A stretch of DNA of 56,255 bases from Aromatoleum toluclasticum ATCC 700605 (GCF_000378245.1 NZ_KB899515.1:1-56255); one strand, 5' to 3'. Positions 7,509 to 16,987 are shown, counted from the stretch's first letter. A program made the numbers and translations. Notes: generated by a model from the letters alone, not told the origin.

Positions 7509-8390
7509 CTATTGCTGCGCGCGGAAGCGGTAGCCCTGGTAGTCGAGCACCACGGCGTCCTTCTCGGCGCTGGTGAGCGTCACGCCTGGCACGACCTCCT
7601 CGCCTTCCTGCACCAGCCGGTCGTTGATCACGACCATGCGCTTGCCCGAATCGGGCGCTGCGGCGAAGCCGGAGATGCTGAGGCGCGGCAGGCTGCTGCG
7701 CACCGCGGGCGGTAGCTCGTGCATGTTCAGGATGCGTCCGTCCGGTCCCTTGCGGTTTGTGGTCGGCGCTGGGGGCGTGCCCTCGGTTGATTTCCCCGGG
7801 CTCGATTCGCTGCGGCGGATCGGGGCGGCCTCCGCGGTCGGTGCCGGGCGCTCGGATTCGGGCGGTTCGCGGCGTGCCTTCGCGACGGGCGCAACGGTTT
7901 TGGCCGGTTCGGGTGCCGCGGCAGGCGTACGCACGGGGGCGAGGGGTTGGAGTGCCGGTGGTGCTGCAGGCGCGGCCGCGGCAGGCGCGGGCTCGGACGG
8001 AGCCGTCCGGGGCGCGACTGATGAGGGGGCTGCAAGCGGAGCCGGGGTGGCAGCCTGGCCCGCTTCTGCCAGCACGTCCTGCTTCGCCTGCGCCGGCCGT
8101 TGTGCGGTTTGCTCCCCCGCCGCGGGCTGGCGTGGCGCTTCGGCGGCGGTTGCGACGGCCGTTGGGGTGGGGGCAGGCGTTGCCGGCTGGGGTGCCTGCC
8201 ACGGCCGCCACCAGCCCAGGATCGCCGCCGCGAGTGCGACCGCGAAACCTGCTGCAAGGTACGGCGGGCGGGACGTTGCGGCTTGCCCCGTGACGTTCGG
8301 TGTGGTCTCGGGAACGGTGTTCAGGTCCGGCACCTTGCCGCGGTGGCGCGCGTGCTCGGATTTCTGCAGGGCTTCGAGGATGTAGGACAT
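7509..8390 (-). CDS. gspB: type II secretion assembly factor GspB
   Basis: A 293-residue inner-membrane protein. It starts MSYILEALQKSEHARHRG, the characteristic cytoplasmic N-terminus of GspB/ExeB, followed by one membrane segment (about 45-63), a long Pro/Ala-rich periplasmic linker (about 65-200), and the C-terminal T2SSB domain (ISGFAAAPDSGKRMVVINDRLVQEG). With GspA it helps insert the secretin multimer into the cell wall and outer membrane. Its start lies one base after the gspA stop codon, so the two are co-transcribed, with gspA first. No other type II secretion gene is in the window. Confidence 0.9.
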   Translation of the reverse strand: MSYILEALQKSEHARHRGKVPDLNTVPETTPNVTGQAATSRPPYLAAGFAVALAAAILGWWRPWQAPQPATPAPTPTAVATAAEAPRQPAAGEQTAQRPAQAKQDVLAEAGQAATPAPLAAPSSVAPRTAPSEPAPAAAAPAAPPALQPLAPVRTPAAAPEPAKTVAPVAKARREPPESERPAPTAEAAPIRRSESSPGKSTEGTPPAPTTNRKGPDGRILNMHELPPAVRSSLPRLSISGFAAAPDSGKRMVVINDRLVQEGEEVVPGVTLTSAEKDAVVLDYQGYRFRAQQ

Positions 8391-8391
8391 G

Positions 8392-10077
8392 CTATTGGGC
8401 CTGCTTCGTCAGGACGGGCGTGCCGGGGTCGGACAGGGCAGCGAGGCGCACGACGGTCATCGGGCCGACCACGCCGTCTTCGGGCAGTCCGGTGCTGCGC
8501 TGGAAGGCGCGCATGCGCTCTTCGATCCGGGCGGAGTAGGTGCCGGCAGGTGCGTCCGGTTCCGCGAGCCCCTCCCAGCGTGCGAGCTGGCGCACGACCC
8601 ACGCGACGTCACTGCCGCGCATGCCGGCGCCGACCGTGCGGTGCCATCCGGACGGCATCCGCCACAACAGGGTGTAGTTGCCGTGCCATTGCCGCCGCAG
8701 GGCGTCGAGCGATACGTCGTGTGTGTCGCCGGCGAACGCGATGCGGGCGCGCTCGCCGTCGAGCGCAAGCAGCGTCGCAAGGAAATTCGGGCCGTCGGGC
8801 TGGCGCAGTTCGACGATGGCCGGCGCGTTCATTGCCCGCAGCTCGTCGAGGCTGCCTTCGCGCCGCAGGCAGTCGAAATCGCGGCGAGCGGCGAGGCGGC
8901 AGGCATCCTCGACGCCCATCAGCCGCGCGTCCAGCCCCCATTGAGCGAACAGGCTGCGCACGGCCATCACCTCGTGCAGCCAGTGTTCGTCGGGCTTCGG
9001 CCAGGCGATCGGTTTCTCCGGCGTTGCCGCGGCCGCTTCGGCGGCGACGGGCTGAGCACCTGCCGCCGTGATGCCCGCGTCCGCCGCCTTGCCTTCGGGG
9101 GCGGCGGGCGGCGCAGGTTCGGATGCCGTGGGGGCGGTTGCGACGGGTGCCGTCGTTTCCGCTGCGGGAACGGCAAGGCCGTAGTGCCAGGTCGCCGCCG
9201 CTCCGCCTGCGAGCGCGACGCCGAGCGCGGCGGCCAGCACGATCCGCCGTGCCGGGAATGCCTGCGGCATGGGGCCCAGCACCTCGCCCGCCGCCTTGTC
9301 CAGCGTGCTGCGCCCGACGCTCGTCTTGCCTTCCACGTAGGCACCCAGCAGCGCCCGGTCGCAGATCACGTTGATGAGGCGCGGCGTGCCGCCGCTCAGA
9401 CGGTACAGGCGATCGATGATCGCGTCCGCAAACAGCCGCTGCTGCCCGCCGGCGACCGCGAGGCGGTGATTCACGTACGCGCCCACTTCCTGCCGCGACA
9501 GGGGCTCCAGGTGGTAGCGCGCGACGATGCGCTGTGCGAGCTGCCGCAGTTCGGGCTGCGCGAGGCGCTCGCGCAGCTCCGGCTGGCCCAGCAGGATGAT
9601 TTGCAGCAGCTTGCGCTCGTGCGTCTCCAGGTTGGTGAGCAGGCGCAGCTGTTCGAGCACTTCGGTCGACAGGTTCTGCGCCTCGTCGACGATCAGCACC
9701 GTCTTGCGCCCGCGCGCATTCGCGTCGAGGAGGTGCCGGTTGATGCTATCGACCAGCACCTTGATCGAGCGTTCGCCCGCCGCGACCGGCACGTGCAGCT
9801 CGTCGCACAGCGTCGCGAGCAGTTCCACCGTGTCGAGCTTGGGATTGAGGATGAAGGCGATGTCGCAGTCGTCCGGCACCTGTTCGAGCAGGCAGCGGCA
9901 GATGGTCGTCTTGCCCGTGCCGACCTCGCCCGTAAGCAGAACGAAGCCGCCATCGACGCGCAGCCCGTACAGCAGGTGCGCGAGCGCCTCGCGGTGACGT
10001 TCACTCATGAAGAGATAGCGCGGATCGGGCGCGATCGAGAAGGGCGCCGCGGAAAACCCGAAATACTCGTTGTACAT
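8392..10077 (-). CDS. gspA: ExeA/GspA-type AAA+ ATPase with C-terminal peptidoglycan-binding domain
   Basis: A 561-residue protein. The cytoplasmic N-terminal AAA+ ATPase starts with the hallmark MYNEYFGFSAAPFSIAPDP and has Walker A GEVGTGKTT (50-58) and Walker B VLIVDEAQ (127-134). A membrane segment follows (about 273-296), then an Ala/Pro-rich linker. The periplasmic part ends in a PG_binding_1 domain (LPEDGVVGPMTVVRLAAL, about 530-548). In Aeromonas, ExeA with ExeB uses ATP and peptidoglycan contact to place the ExeD secretin. It is the first gene of a two-gene minus-strand operon. The 222-base gap upstream, to the divergent lipoprotein gene, should hold both promoters. Confidence 0.92.
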   Translation of the reverse strand: MYNEYFGFSAAPFSIAPDPRYLFMSERHREALAHLLYGLRVDGGFVLLTGEVGTGKTTICRCLLEQVPDDCDIAFILNPKLDTVELLATLCDELHVPVAAGERSIKVLVDSINRHLLDANARGRKTVLIVDEAQNLSTEVLEQLRLLTNLETHERKLLQIILLGQPELRERLAQPELRQLAQRIVARYHLEPLSRQEVGAYVNHRLAVAGGQQRLFADAIIDRLYRLSGGTPRLINVICDRALLGAYVEGKTSVGRSTLDKAAGEVLGPMPQAFPARRIVLAAALGVALAGGAAATWHYGLAVPAAETTAPVATAPTASEPAPPAAPEGKAADAGITAAGAQPVAAEAAAATPEKPIAWPKPDEHWLHEVMAVRSLFAQWGLDARLMGVEDACRLAARRDFDCLRREGSLDELRAMNAPAIVELRQPDGPNFLATLLALDGERARIAFAGDTHDVSLDALRRQWHGNYTLLWRMPSGWHRTVGAGMRGSDVAWVVRQLARWEGLAEPDAPAGTYSARIEERMRAFQRSTGLPEDGVVGPMTVVRLAALSDPGTPVLTKQAQ

Positions 10078-10299
10078 GCGTGCGTCTCGTCTCCGCCGGA
10101 GCGGCCAGGCGTCGTTGCAGGGAATCGCCAGCGCGCCCGCAGGGTGGGACGCTACGCTAGTGTCACATCAAAGCGGCGGATTCGCAAAGGCTGGCCGGCC
10201 CCCTGAACCGTCACGCACGGCCGACGGGGCGCGCCGGCGGACGAATGGCCGCCTTGGCGGTCAAAGGAACGTGATTCCCTTGCCTGGAAGGAGACGACA

Positions 10300-10794
10300 A
10301 TGGGCAAGACTTGGTTGATGCCGGGGGTGGCGCTGATCGCTGCCCTCGCCGGATGCGCCGGCATGGGCGCGGAACGGGACATGCAGGGGGCGGCGGGCAG
10401 CGAGATCCTGCGCGTGCCGCTGACCGCGACACGGTACAACGCGGGACGTATCGGCAGCGCGACGCTTGTTTCGCATGGCGGCGAGACGACCGTCACGCTG
10501 CAGTTGAGCAGCGTGCCGAGCTATGCCTCGCGCCCGATCCATCTCTACACGTATATCCACGGAGGCCGCTGCGATGCCATGAGCGAGCGCCCCGCCTACT
10601 CGCTGACCGACCACGTGCTCGCGAGTCCGCTCGGACGGCAAGGCGCCATCGCGGCCTTTCGCGGACCGGTCACGCTCAGCAACGTCGCGCCGGTATCGCT
10701 GCAGAAACTGCGCGAAACCCCTCACGCGATCAATGTCCTCACAGGCCCGGCGGACGGTGACCGAAGCATCTTTTGCGGGAACATCGTGGGCTGA
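10300..10794 (+). CDS. hypothetical lipoprotein
   Basis: A 164-residue protein with a type II signal peptide: a hydrophobic stretch ending in the lipobox LAGC (Cys19), so it should be lipidated and retained in the envelope. The mature part is mostly beta-rich (repeated VTLQLSSVPSY-type strands) and has one His-Gly-Gly-Arg-Cys motif and a second Cys near the C-terminus that could form a disulfide. I do not recognise the family. The ATG at 10300 has AAGGAG (10288-10293) upstream. It is divergent from gspA and precedes an AHSA1-type gene. Confidence 0.7.
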   Translation: MGKTWLMPGVALIAALAGCAGMGAERDMQGAAGSEILRVPLTATRYNAGRIGSATLVSHGGETTVTLQLSSVPSYASRPIHLYTYIHGGRCDAMSERPAYSLTDHVLASPLGRQGAIAAFRGPVTLSNVAPVSLQKLRETPHAINVLTGPADGDRSIFCGNIVG

Positions 10795-10884
10795 GGGGCG
10801 TCGCATGTCGAACCGACGTCGGCGCGCAGGCCGCACCGGGCGCTCATGTTCCGCCCCGGGTGTGGCAACGTGAGGAGGACGAAC

Positions 10885-11349
10885 ATGAACGAAGAACCCG
10901 CAAGCGGCATCGACTCCGCGGCCGACCGCGCATTCGTGCATGCGCGCCTGATCGACGCGCCGCGCGAGCGCGTCTTCAGGGCCTTCAGCGACCCCGCGCA
11001 CCTCGCGCGCTGGTGGGGACCGAAGGGCTTCAGCAACACGTTTCAGGCGTTCGATTTCCGGCCCGGCGGCAGGTGGCAGTTCATCATGCACGGGCCGGAT
11101 GGCAGGAACTACCCGAACGAGAGCGTGTTCGTCGAAGTCGTCGCGCCGGAGCGGATCGTGGTCGAGCATGTCGTCGGCCATCATTTCGAGCTGACGATCA
11201 CGCTGACGGCACAGGGCGAACAGACGCTCGTCGGCTGGCGCCAGGTATTCGACACGGCGGCGGAGCGGCAGCGCATCGCCGATTTCGTGACCGAGGCGAA
11301 CGAACAGAACCTCGACCGCCTGGCTGCCGAAGTGTGGAATGTCGCCTGA
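10885..11349 (+). CDS. SRPBCC family protein (AHSA1/START-like)
   Basis: A 154-residue cytoplasmic protein of the AHSA1-like START superfamily. Markers are FVHARLIDAPRERVFRAFSDP, the LARWWGPKGFSNTF motif, FRPGGRWQFIMHGPDG and the C-terminal helix EANEQNLDRLA. These small helix-grip proteins bind hydrophobic ligands; no specific function can be assigned. GAGGAGG before the ATG at 10885 decides the start over the upstream ATG at 10846. Confidence 0.85.
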   Translation: MNEEPASGIDSAADRAFVHARLIDAPRERVFRAFSDPAHLARWWGPKGFSNTFQAFDFRPGGRWQFIMHGPDGRNYPNESVFVEVVAPERIVVEHVVGHHFELTITLTAQGEQTLVGWRQVFDTAAERQRIADFVTEANEQNLDRLAAEVWNVA

Positions 11350-11483
11350 GCCGGGCGTGCCGCGATGCGGCAGATGTGTATCGGGCATGCAGAATGCGGG
11401 CGGCTTGATGCAGAATTGCTGCACGCTGCGGCGGATGGTCCGGTTCGTCGGGCGCGACAGTCGTTCAACTCACAGCGAGTCTT

Positions 11484-11861
11484 ATGGCAATTACCCGCAT
11501 TCACCTTGCCGCGGCGACAGCCGTGGCCTTTTCCGTCATCGTGCTCGGCGGCACCGTGATCCGAATCGCCCTGCCGGGCGATGCCTTGATGCTGCGCTTC
11601 AGCTTCTCGCAGCCGCTGACGTGGATCATGGGGCTGACCGGCATCCTGGTCGCGTGGGGGCTGCTGAAGCACTATCGCTGGGCCTGGTGGCTCGGCATGG
11701 GGGCGGCCGCCTACGAGCTCTACCGGGTAGGCAGCCTGATCGTTGATCACGTCAGCTTTTCGCGCCCGCCGGCCTTCTGGCCGCTGCTCGTCGCGGTGCT
11801 GATGCTGACTTTCCTCGTGCTGGCCTTCCCGTCCCACGTGCGGACGTCCTGCAGCCGGTGA
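11484..11861 (+). CDS. small hypothetical membrane protein
   Basis: This 125-residue protein has four hydrophobic segments (about residues 7-28, 44-62, 68-88 and 94-115) and almost no soluble part. No conserved motif is recognised; the size and topology resemble DoxX-like or DUF-type small membrane proteins, but the characteristic residues are not visible. It is monocistronic by spacing, with about 130 bases before and 120 after. Confidence 0.55.
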   Translation: MAITRIHLAAATAVAFSVIVLGGTVIRIALPGDALMLRFSFSQPLTWIMGLTGILVAWGLLKHYRWAWWLGMGAAAYELYRVGSLIVDHVSFSRPPAFWPLLVAVLMLTFLVLAFPSHVRTSCSR

Positions 11862-11981
11862 GTTCAGCCGAGGATCGGTGACCCGGAGTGTAAGCTTCCA
11901 TTTCGCATTGCTGCGCGGGCGGCAGCGTGCCGGCATCATCAACGCATCCGCTCGCGCGGGATCTGACCAGGAGGAACCACG

Positions 11982-12617
11982 ATGAAACTGATCGGCATGC
12001 TCGATTCACCCTATGTCCGCCGCGTGGCGGTGTCGCTGCAGCTGCTCGGGCTGCGCTTCGAACACCAGTCGCTGTCGGTGTTCCGCACCTTCGACCAGTT
12101 CCGCGAGATCAACCCCGTCGTCAAGGCGCCGACCTTCATCTGCGACGACGGCGAGGTGCTGATGGATTCGACGCTGATCCTGCAGTACGCAGAGGCGCTC
12201 GCCCGGCCACGCAGCCTGATGCCCGGTCCGCTGCCGGAAATGCAGCATGCGCTGCGCGTGATCGGGCTCGCGCTGGCGGCCTGCGAGAAGAGCGTGCAGA
12301 TCATCTACGAACGCGGCCAGCGTCCGCCCGAGAAGCAGTACGAACCGTGGGTCGAGCGCGTGACGGGGCAGCTGCTTGCCGCCTTCGGCGCTCTGGAGCA
12401 GGAGGTGAAGCGGCGACCGCTTGCGGTGACGAGCGAGACGATCGACCAGGCGGGGGTGACGACGGCGATCGCGTGGCACTTCGCGCAGCAGCTTGTCCCG
12501 GATGCCGTCCCTGCAGCCGATTTTCCGACGCTCGCGGCGTACTCGTCCCGGGCCGAAGCGCTGCCCGAGTTTCTTGCCGCGCCGCACGGGGCGGGCACCT
12601 ACCGGGCGCACGCCTAG
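11982..12617 (+). CDS. glutathione S-transferase family protein
   Basis: A 211-residue cytosolic GST. The N-terminal thioredoxin-like domain has SPYVRRVAVSLQLLG at the glutathione site (Ser9 is the likely active-site residue), FREINPVVKAPTF with the cis-proline region, and MDSTLILQYAEAL, where the Asp-Ser pair contacts the gamma-glutamyl moiety. The C-terminal all-helical domain begins at about residue 85. AGGAGG lies upstream. Substrate unknown; probably general detoxification. It is followed closely by the GFA-type gene, which may act in a related thiol pathway. Confidence 0.88.
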   Translation: MKLIGMLDSPYVRRVAVSLQLLGLRFEHQSLSVFRTFDQFREINPVVKAPTFICDDGEVLMDSTLILQYAEALARPRSLMPGPLPEMQHALRVIGLALAACEKSVQIIYERGQRPPEKQYEPWVERVTGQLLAAFGALEQEVKRRPLAVTSETIDQAGVTTAIAWHFAQQLVPDAVPAADFPTLAAYSSRAEALPEFLAAPHGAGTYRAHA

Positions 12618-12655
12618 CGAACAACTGGATGAGTTTCGATCATGGGAGCGCGGCG

Positions 12656-13003
12656 ATGATCTACAAGGGGAGCTGCCATTGCGGCCGGATCGCCTTCGAG
12701 GTCGAAGGCGAACTCACGCAGGTCATGGACTGTAATTGCTCGATCTGTGTCCGCAAGGGGGCGCTGCTGTGGTTCGTCCCCCGCGACAAGCTGCGTCTGC
12801 TGACGCCGGAAGAGAACCTCGGTACCTACACGTTCAACACGCACACGATCAAGCACCGCTTCTGCCCGATCTGCGGTATCCATACCTTCGGCGAAGGCAC
12901 GGATCCGCAGGGCAACCGCATGGCGGCGATCAACGTGCGCTGCCTCGAAGGTGTGAAGCTGGCGTCGCTGCCGGTGAAGCACTACGACGGGCGCTCGCGC
13001 TAG
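12656..13003 (+). CDS. GFA family protein (glutathione-dependent formaldehyde-activating-like)
   Basis: A 115-residue zinc protein of the GFA/CENP-V fold. Zinc ligands are visible as CHC (Cys7, Cys9), CNCSIC (Cys26, Cys28, Cys31) and a later CPIC pair, in the normal family order. The family was named for glutathione-dependent formaldehyde activation, but most members have unknown substrates. The ATG at 12656 is favoured by GGAG about eight bases upstream; the ATG at 12629 is in frame but lacks a site. It is probably co-transcribed with the GST gene (38 bases apart). Confidence 0.85.
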   Translation: MIYKGSCHCGRIAFEVEGELTQVMDCNCSICVRKGALLWFVPRDKLRLLTPEENLGTYTFNTHTIKHRFCPICGIHTFGEGTDPQGNRMAAINVRCLEGVKLASLPVKHYDGRSR

Positions 13004-13039
13004 GCGGCCTTGCCCGCCCGGACGGGGTGTCGCATCCGC

Positions 13040-13555
13040 TCAGCGGATCGTGCCGTTGAGCAGCAAGTAGCCTGGCAGCCAGCCGGTGAAGATGCCCTGG
13101 ACGATGGCAGTCCACGCGGTGACGCGGGCGAGCGGCTTCTGCAGCGCGAGCAGCAGGAAGAACAGCAGCCACAGCATGCTCCAGGCGGCCCATGAGGCGC
13201 CCAGCCACAGATCCCAGACGGTATGTGCGCCGGCGAGCGTGTCGATCGCGACCGGGACGGCGGTGATTGCGACAAAGAGGCTGAACCAGCCGAGGCCGCG
13301 TCCGTCGGCGCCGTTGTGGCGGTTGACTGCGACCCACAGGTAGGTGAAGGAGAAGAGCAGCGAAAATGCGGCGGCCTTGATCGAGGCGGCGTCGGCGCCT
13401 TCGCCGAAGGCGAGCTTGAGCGAGACGAGCAGCGTGATGCCGCCGGCGAAGATGTTGATCGTCGGGATCTCGCGGTCGCCGATGCGGCCGAGCATCCACA
13501 GGCCGTTGAGGATCAGGACAGCGCCGACGTAGAAGAGGGTAAGGCCGAGCAGCAT
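13040..13555 (-). CDS. AmiS/UreI-family transporter (urea/amide channel)
   Basis: A 171-residue polytopic protein with six or seven membrane helices and the AmiS/UreI pattern (LFYVGAVLILNGLWMLGRI at the start, FSFTYLWVAVNR in the middle, AWTAIVQGIFTGWLPGYLLL at the end). Family members are proton-gated urea channels or short-chain amide permeases. Here it is the last gene of the minus-strand allantoin operon, where urea is a product of allantoicase and ureidoglycolate lyase, so urea movement is the natural inference. No urease gene is in the window. Confidence 0.85.
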   Translation of the reverse strand: MLLGLTLFYVGAVLILNGLWMLGRIGDREIPTINIFAGGITLLVSLKLAFGEGADAASIKAAAFSLLFSFTYLWVAVNRHNGADGRGLGWFSLFVAITAVPVAIDTLAGAHTVWDLWLGASWAAWSMLWLLFFLLLALQKPLARVTAWTAIVQGIFTGWLPGYLLLNGTIR

Positions 13556-13620
13556 GATCGATTGGGGGAGGCAGTTGGGGGTGGTTCGGGGCGGGTCCGG
13601 CGTTGGGCCGGACCCGGTTT

Positions 13621-14166
13621 TCAGTGCGACAGATCGATCACGACGGGTTCGGGGAGAATCACCTCGTCGCAGTTGTGGCCGGGACCGTCGCGGTCGATGA
13701 CGAGGAAGTCAGCGACCGCGTTAAGTGCGAGTAGGGGATGGTGCCACACCCCGCGCGCGTAGTTCACGCCTTGGTCGCCGCGTGCGAGGAATACGCGCAG
13801 ACCTTCGACGCCGGGCGCCTCGCCGGCAGGGGCGACGACGACGAGGTAGGGCGCGCCCGACAGCGGCATGAAGGCCTGGCTGGCAAGCGGATGTCGTTCC
13901 ATCATCCGCAGCGTGAAGGGTAGCCGCCGCGGCTGGCCGCGAAAGACCGATACGATGCTGCGGCCGTCCGGACCCGGGTCGATGTGCGCGAGATCGTGGA
14001 AGCGCATCGTGTTGCCGCCGTTGATCGCGAAGCGCCGCACGTCGTCGCGTGCCGCGATGACGTCGCCGAAGGGCGCGAAGGCCTCGGGCGTGAGCGCTTC
14101 GGCGACGATGTGGCGTGGTTCAGGCACCTCCGCCCGCAAGGGCAGGGCGTTCATCGTGCCACTCAT
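13621..14166 (-). CDS. allA: ureidoglycolate lyase
   Basis: A 181-residue AllA-family enzyme that splits ureidoglycolate into glyoxylate and urea, the last step of the allantoicase route. Family features are the N-terminal [14 protein letters not shown], a central [22 protein letters not shown] containing the conserved His, [17 protein letters not shown], and [10 protein letters not shown] with the paired histidines. The ATG at 14166 overlaps the alc stop codon (ATGA), so translation is coupled; a slightly longer start at 14184 lies inside alc. It follows alc and precedes the AmiS/UreI gene. Confidence 0.93.
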   Translation of the reverse strand: MSGTMNALPLRAEVPEPRHIVAEALTPEAFAPFGDVIAARDDVRRFAINGGNTMRFHDLAHIDPGPDGRSIVSVFRGQPRRLPFTLRMMERHPLASQAFMPLSGAPYLVVVAPAGEAPGVEGLRVFLARGDQGVNYARGVWHHPLLALNAVADFLVIDRDGPGHNCDEVILPEPVVIDLSH

Positions 14167-15197
14167 TTTTTTACTTTCCCCCACAGACGCAGGCGGGAGA
14201 CGCCGCCGTCCGGGATGATGTTGAGGCGTACGTGGGTGACGGGCCCGAGCTTGGCGATCTGTTCGGCGAAGCTGTGGATGGCGTCCATGGAGAGCTTCTG
14301 TTCGGGCAGCAGCACGGGCCAGAACATGCTCTGGGTGATCACGGACTGGTCGGTGCCGCCCTCGACGAAGGCGGCCTGGATGGAGCAGCGGTCAGGGTAG
14401 TTGCCCTTGAAGTGGGCGGTGTCGACTTCGATCTTCTCGATCGTGCCGGCCGCACCCAACTGCAGGATGCACCAGTCGGAGCCGGGCTCGCGGCGGCGGC
14501 GGGTTTCCCAGCCGTCGCCCATGTTGATGCCGCGTCCGGGCAGGATCAGGTTGGCGGCGGTGCCGAAGTGCGCGTCGTTCCACGCCACGGGGCGGCCGCC
14601 GTTTTCCAGCGCGACCAGATCGACGAGTTGATCGCCGACGTTCTCAAACACGCCCACCGGCTGGCCATACACGCGCAGACGCGCGATGCCGCCGTCGGGG
14701 TAGATGTTCACGCGCAGGTGCGTGTACGCCGCGTCGGAGTTCGCCTGCAGCAGGTGGTGACTGTTACCCGCGAGCGAGGTCGAGGGCAGGATCTCGACCC
14801 ACTTCGCGTCCTTCAGCGCCGCGACGTCGTCCCAGTCCGAGACGGTCGCCTCGATCGAGACGGCGGGCGCGTAGTTGCCGGTGAAGTGGCTGGTGTCGAC
14901 GTCGAAGCCGCGGATGGTGCCCTTGCGGCCGAGTTTCACGAAGCACCAGTCGTGGCCGGTGGTGCGCTTGCGACGGGTTTCCCAGCCGTCCATCCACTTG
15001 CCGTTGTCGTCGTACTTGCCGGGGATGAACTGGGCCGGTTCGGGGTTGAGCATGCGCGAGACTTCGGCGAAGAAGTCGTCGGAGGCATGCAGCGCCTTCG
15101 CGCCGATGCGCGGATTGGCGAGATCCACCGAGCGGGTGGCCCAGTCGGGCAGGTTGGCGGGTTCGGCGATGCGGATGCTGCCGGCGTTGTGACTCAT
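14163..15197 (-). CDS. alc: allantoicase
   Basis: A 344-residue allantoicase, converting allantoate to ureidoglycolate and urea. The protein shows the family's internal duplication: DGWETRRKR...HDWCFVKLG in the first half and DGWETRRRR...SDWCILQLG in the second, each within a jelly-roll repeat, and [34 protein letters not shown] close the two halves. Together with allA it gives the glyoxylate-yielding branch rather than the ureidoglycine branch. It lies downstream of an NCS1 permease with a repeat element between them. Confidence 0.95.
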   Translation of the reverse strand: MSHNAGSIRIAEPANLPDWATRSVDLANPRIGAKALHASDDFFAEVSRMLNPEPAQFIPGKYDDNGKWMDGWETRRKRTTGHDWCFVKLGRKGTIRGFDVDTSHFTGNYAPAVSIEATVSDWDDVAALKDAKWVEILPSTSLAGNSHHLLQANSDAAYTHLRVNIYPDGGIARLRVYGQPVGVFENVGDQLVDLVALENGGRPVAWNDAHFGTAANLILPGRGINMGDGWETRRRREPGSDWCILQLGAAGTIEKIEVDTAHFKGNYPDRCSIQAAFVEGGTDQSVITQSMFWPVLLPEQKLSMDAIHSFAEQIAKLGPVTHVRLNIIPDGGVSRLRLWGKVKK

Positions 15198-15276
15198 GCG
15201 ATGGTTCTCCGTGGGGTTGGGGGCGGGCGGGATCGAGTGCCACCGTGCTTCAAGTGGGCGAATTAGCGGACTCGAA

Positions 15277-15376
15277 CGTAGGGCGGGCGGAGCCGTAGGC
15301 GTAACCCGCCAATCGGACGGTCGGCACGAGTTCGGCCGGTGATTGGCGGGATGCGCTTCGCTCCTCCCGCCCTACG
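15277..15376. repeat. REP-like palindromic element (CGTAGGGCGGG...CCCGCCCTACG)
   Basis: The outer arms CGTAGGGCGGG (15277-15287) and CCCGCCCTACG (15366-15376) and the inner arms CCCGCCAATC (15305-15314) and GATTGGCGGG (15341-15350) form nested inverted repeats over 100 bases. The element resembles the GC-rich intergenic palindromes common in beta- and gammaproteobacteria. Lying between an NCS1 permease gene and alc on the minus strand, it could act as a transcript-stabilising or attenuating hairpin. Confidence 0.6.
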
Positions 15377-15410
15377 CCTGTTGTTCATCCGGCGTATCCG
15401 CCGCGCGCGT

Positions 15411-16877
15411 TCAGGATGCGGACTCGGTAGCGAGGCGTGGCGTGATCTCAAGTTCGCCTTCGGACACGCTCTGGCCTTTCATCGCCAGGTGGTAGAACAG
15501 GGCGCCGAGCGCGCAGCCGATGAACCAGTTGAAGTCGGCCATGACCTTGGTGCCCGACAGCGTGATCACGACGCCGGCGAGCACAGCGGGAACCAGCGCC
15601 CATATCGCGCGCTTGTTCACCCCGTTGTCGTACCAGTAGGCGCCGCCCGGCTTGTCGCTGTAGAGGTCATCGACGACGATCTTCTTGTTGCGCACGAGGT
15701 AGAAATCCACCAGCAGGATGCCGAACAGCGGGCCGATGAAGGCGGCGAGCATGTCGAGTGTGTAGTGGATCACGTCGGGCGAGTTGAACAGGTTCCACGG
15801 CGTGATGAAGATCGAACCGACCGCAGCGATGAAGCCGCCGGTGCGGAAGCTGATGTGCTTCGGTGCGACGTTGGAGAAGTCGAAGGCCGGCGACACGAAG
15901 TTGGCGACGATGTTGATGCCGATCGTGGCCGTGACGAAGGTGAAGGCGCCGAGCACCGCGGCCAGGGTGTTGTCGATCTTGCTGACGGTCTCGATCGGGT
16001 CGGTGATCATGTGGCCGAACACCGGGATCGTGCCCGAGGTGATGACGACGGTGACGATCGAGAAGGCGAGGAAGTTCACCGGCAGGCCCCAGAAGTTGCC
16101 GCGCTTCACTTCGTCGAAGGTCTTGCCGTAGCGCGAGAAGTCGCCGAAGTTCAGCATCGGGCCCGAGAAGTAGGACACGACCAGCGCGATCGCGGTGATC
16201 ATCGGGCCGACGACGCCCCAGCCTTCGTACTTCACCTCACCGAGGTTGAGGCTGATGTTGTCGATGCCGGCCTTCCAGACGATCCAGCCCGCGAGCAGGA
16301 ACATCACGATGTAGACCGCGGGACCGGCCCAGTCGATGAAGCGCTTGATCGCTTCCATGCCGTGCCAGAACACGATCGCCTGCAGCACCCACATGATCGA
16401 GAAGCCGAGCCAGCCCAGATACGAGAGGCCGGCAAAGCTGCTATGCGCCAGGCTCTCAAGGCCGGGGAAGAAGCGCAACAGCACGATCGTCAGCGCCGAC
16501 GAGGCGAGGAAGGTCTGGATGCCGTACCACGCCACCGCGATCAGGCCGCGGATGATGGCTGGCACGTTTGCGCCCCACACGCCGAAGGCGAGGCGGCAGG
16601 CAACCGGGTAGGGCACGCCGGCCTGCTGGCTGGGGCGTGCGACCAGGTTGCAGAACACGTTGACCAGGCAGATGCCGACGATCAGCGATACCAGGACCTG
16701 CCAGCTGCTGAGGCCGAGTGCGAACAAACTTCCAGCGAAAACGTATCCACCGACACTGTGAACGTCGGACATCCAGAACGCGAAGATGTTGTACCAGTTC
16801 CAGTTCTTGTCTTTCAGAGGACCGAGGTCCTCGTTGTACAGGCGGTCGCTGTAACCCGCCGGCAGGTGCTCTGACAT
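15411..16877 (-). CDS. NCS1-family nucleobase/allantoin permease
   Basis: A 488-residue membrane protein with about twelve helices. NCS1 features are NEDLGPLKDKNWNWYNIFAFWM at the start (the conserved NxDLxP region before TM1), QQAGVPYPVACRLAFGVWG and SYFSGPMLNFGDFSRYG. NCS1 members import cytosine, purines, hydantoins or allantoin with Na+ or H+. The context with alc, allA and puuE makes allantoin or a related ureide the likely substrate. It is the first gene of the minus-strand arm and diverges from gntR across an AT-rich promoter region. A second, more distant NCS1 gene lies at 18808. Confidence 0.9.
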   Translation of the reverse strand: MSEHLPAGYSDRLYNEDLGPLKDKNWNWYNIFAFWMSDVHSVGGYVFAGSLFALGLSSWQVLVSLIVGICLVNVFCNLVARPSQQAGVPYPVACRLAFGVWGANVPAIIRGLIAVAWYGIQTFLASSALTIVLLRFFPGLESLAHSSFAGLSYLGWLGFSIMWVLQAIVFWHGMEAIKRFIDWAGPAVYIVMFLLAGWIVWKAGIDNISLNLGEVKYEGWGVVGPMITAIALVVSYFSGPMLNFGDFSRYGKTFDEVKRGNFWGLPVNFLAFSIVTVVITSGTIPVFGHMITDPIETVSKIDNTLAAVLGAFTFVTATIGINIVANFVSPAFDFSNVAPKHISFRTGGFIAAVGSIFITPWNLFNSPDVIHYTLDMLAAFIGPLFGILLVDFYLVRNKKIVVDDLYSDKPGGAYWYDNGVNKRAIWALVPAVLAGVVITLSGTKVMADFNWFIGCALGALFYHLAMKGQSVSEGELEITPRLATESAS

Positions 16878-16987
16878 GCTTGTCTCCTCATGGCCGCGGC
16901 GAATGCCGCGACGGCTACCTTTGTGGATTGTGCGGTCCTACAGTCGTCGAGGCAGGAACGTATAATTTCTCTTATGAGCTCATTAAC

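Noticed and set aside
15339-16874. 511-codon plus-strand frame opposite the NCS1 permease
   Set aside because: Low-complexity Asp/Arg/His-rich translation. The minus strand encodes a clear twelve-helix NCS1 transporter.
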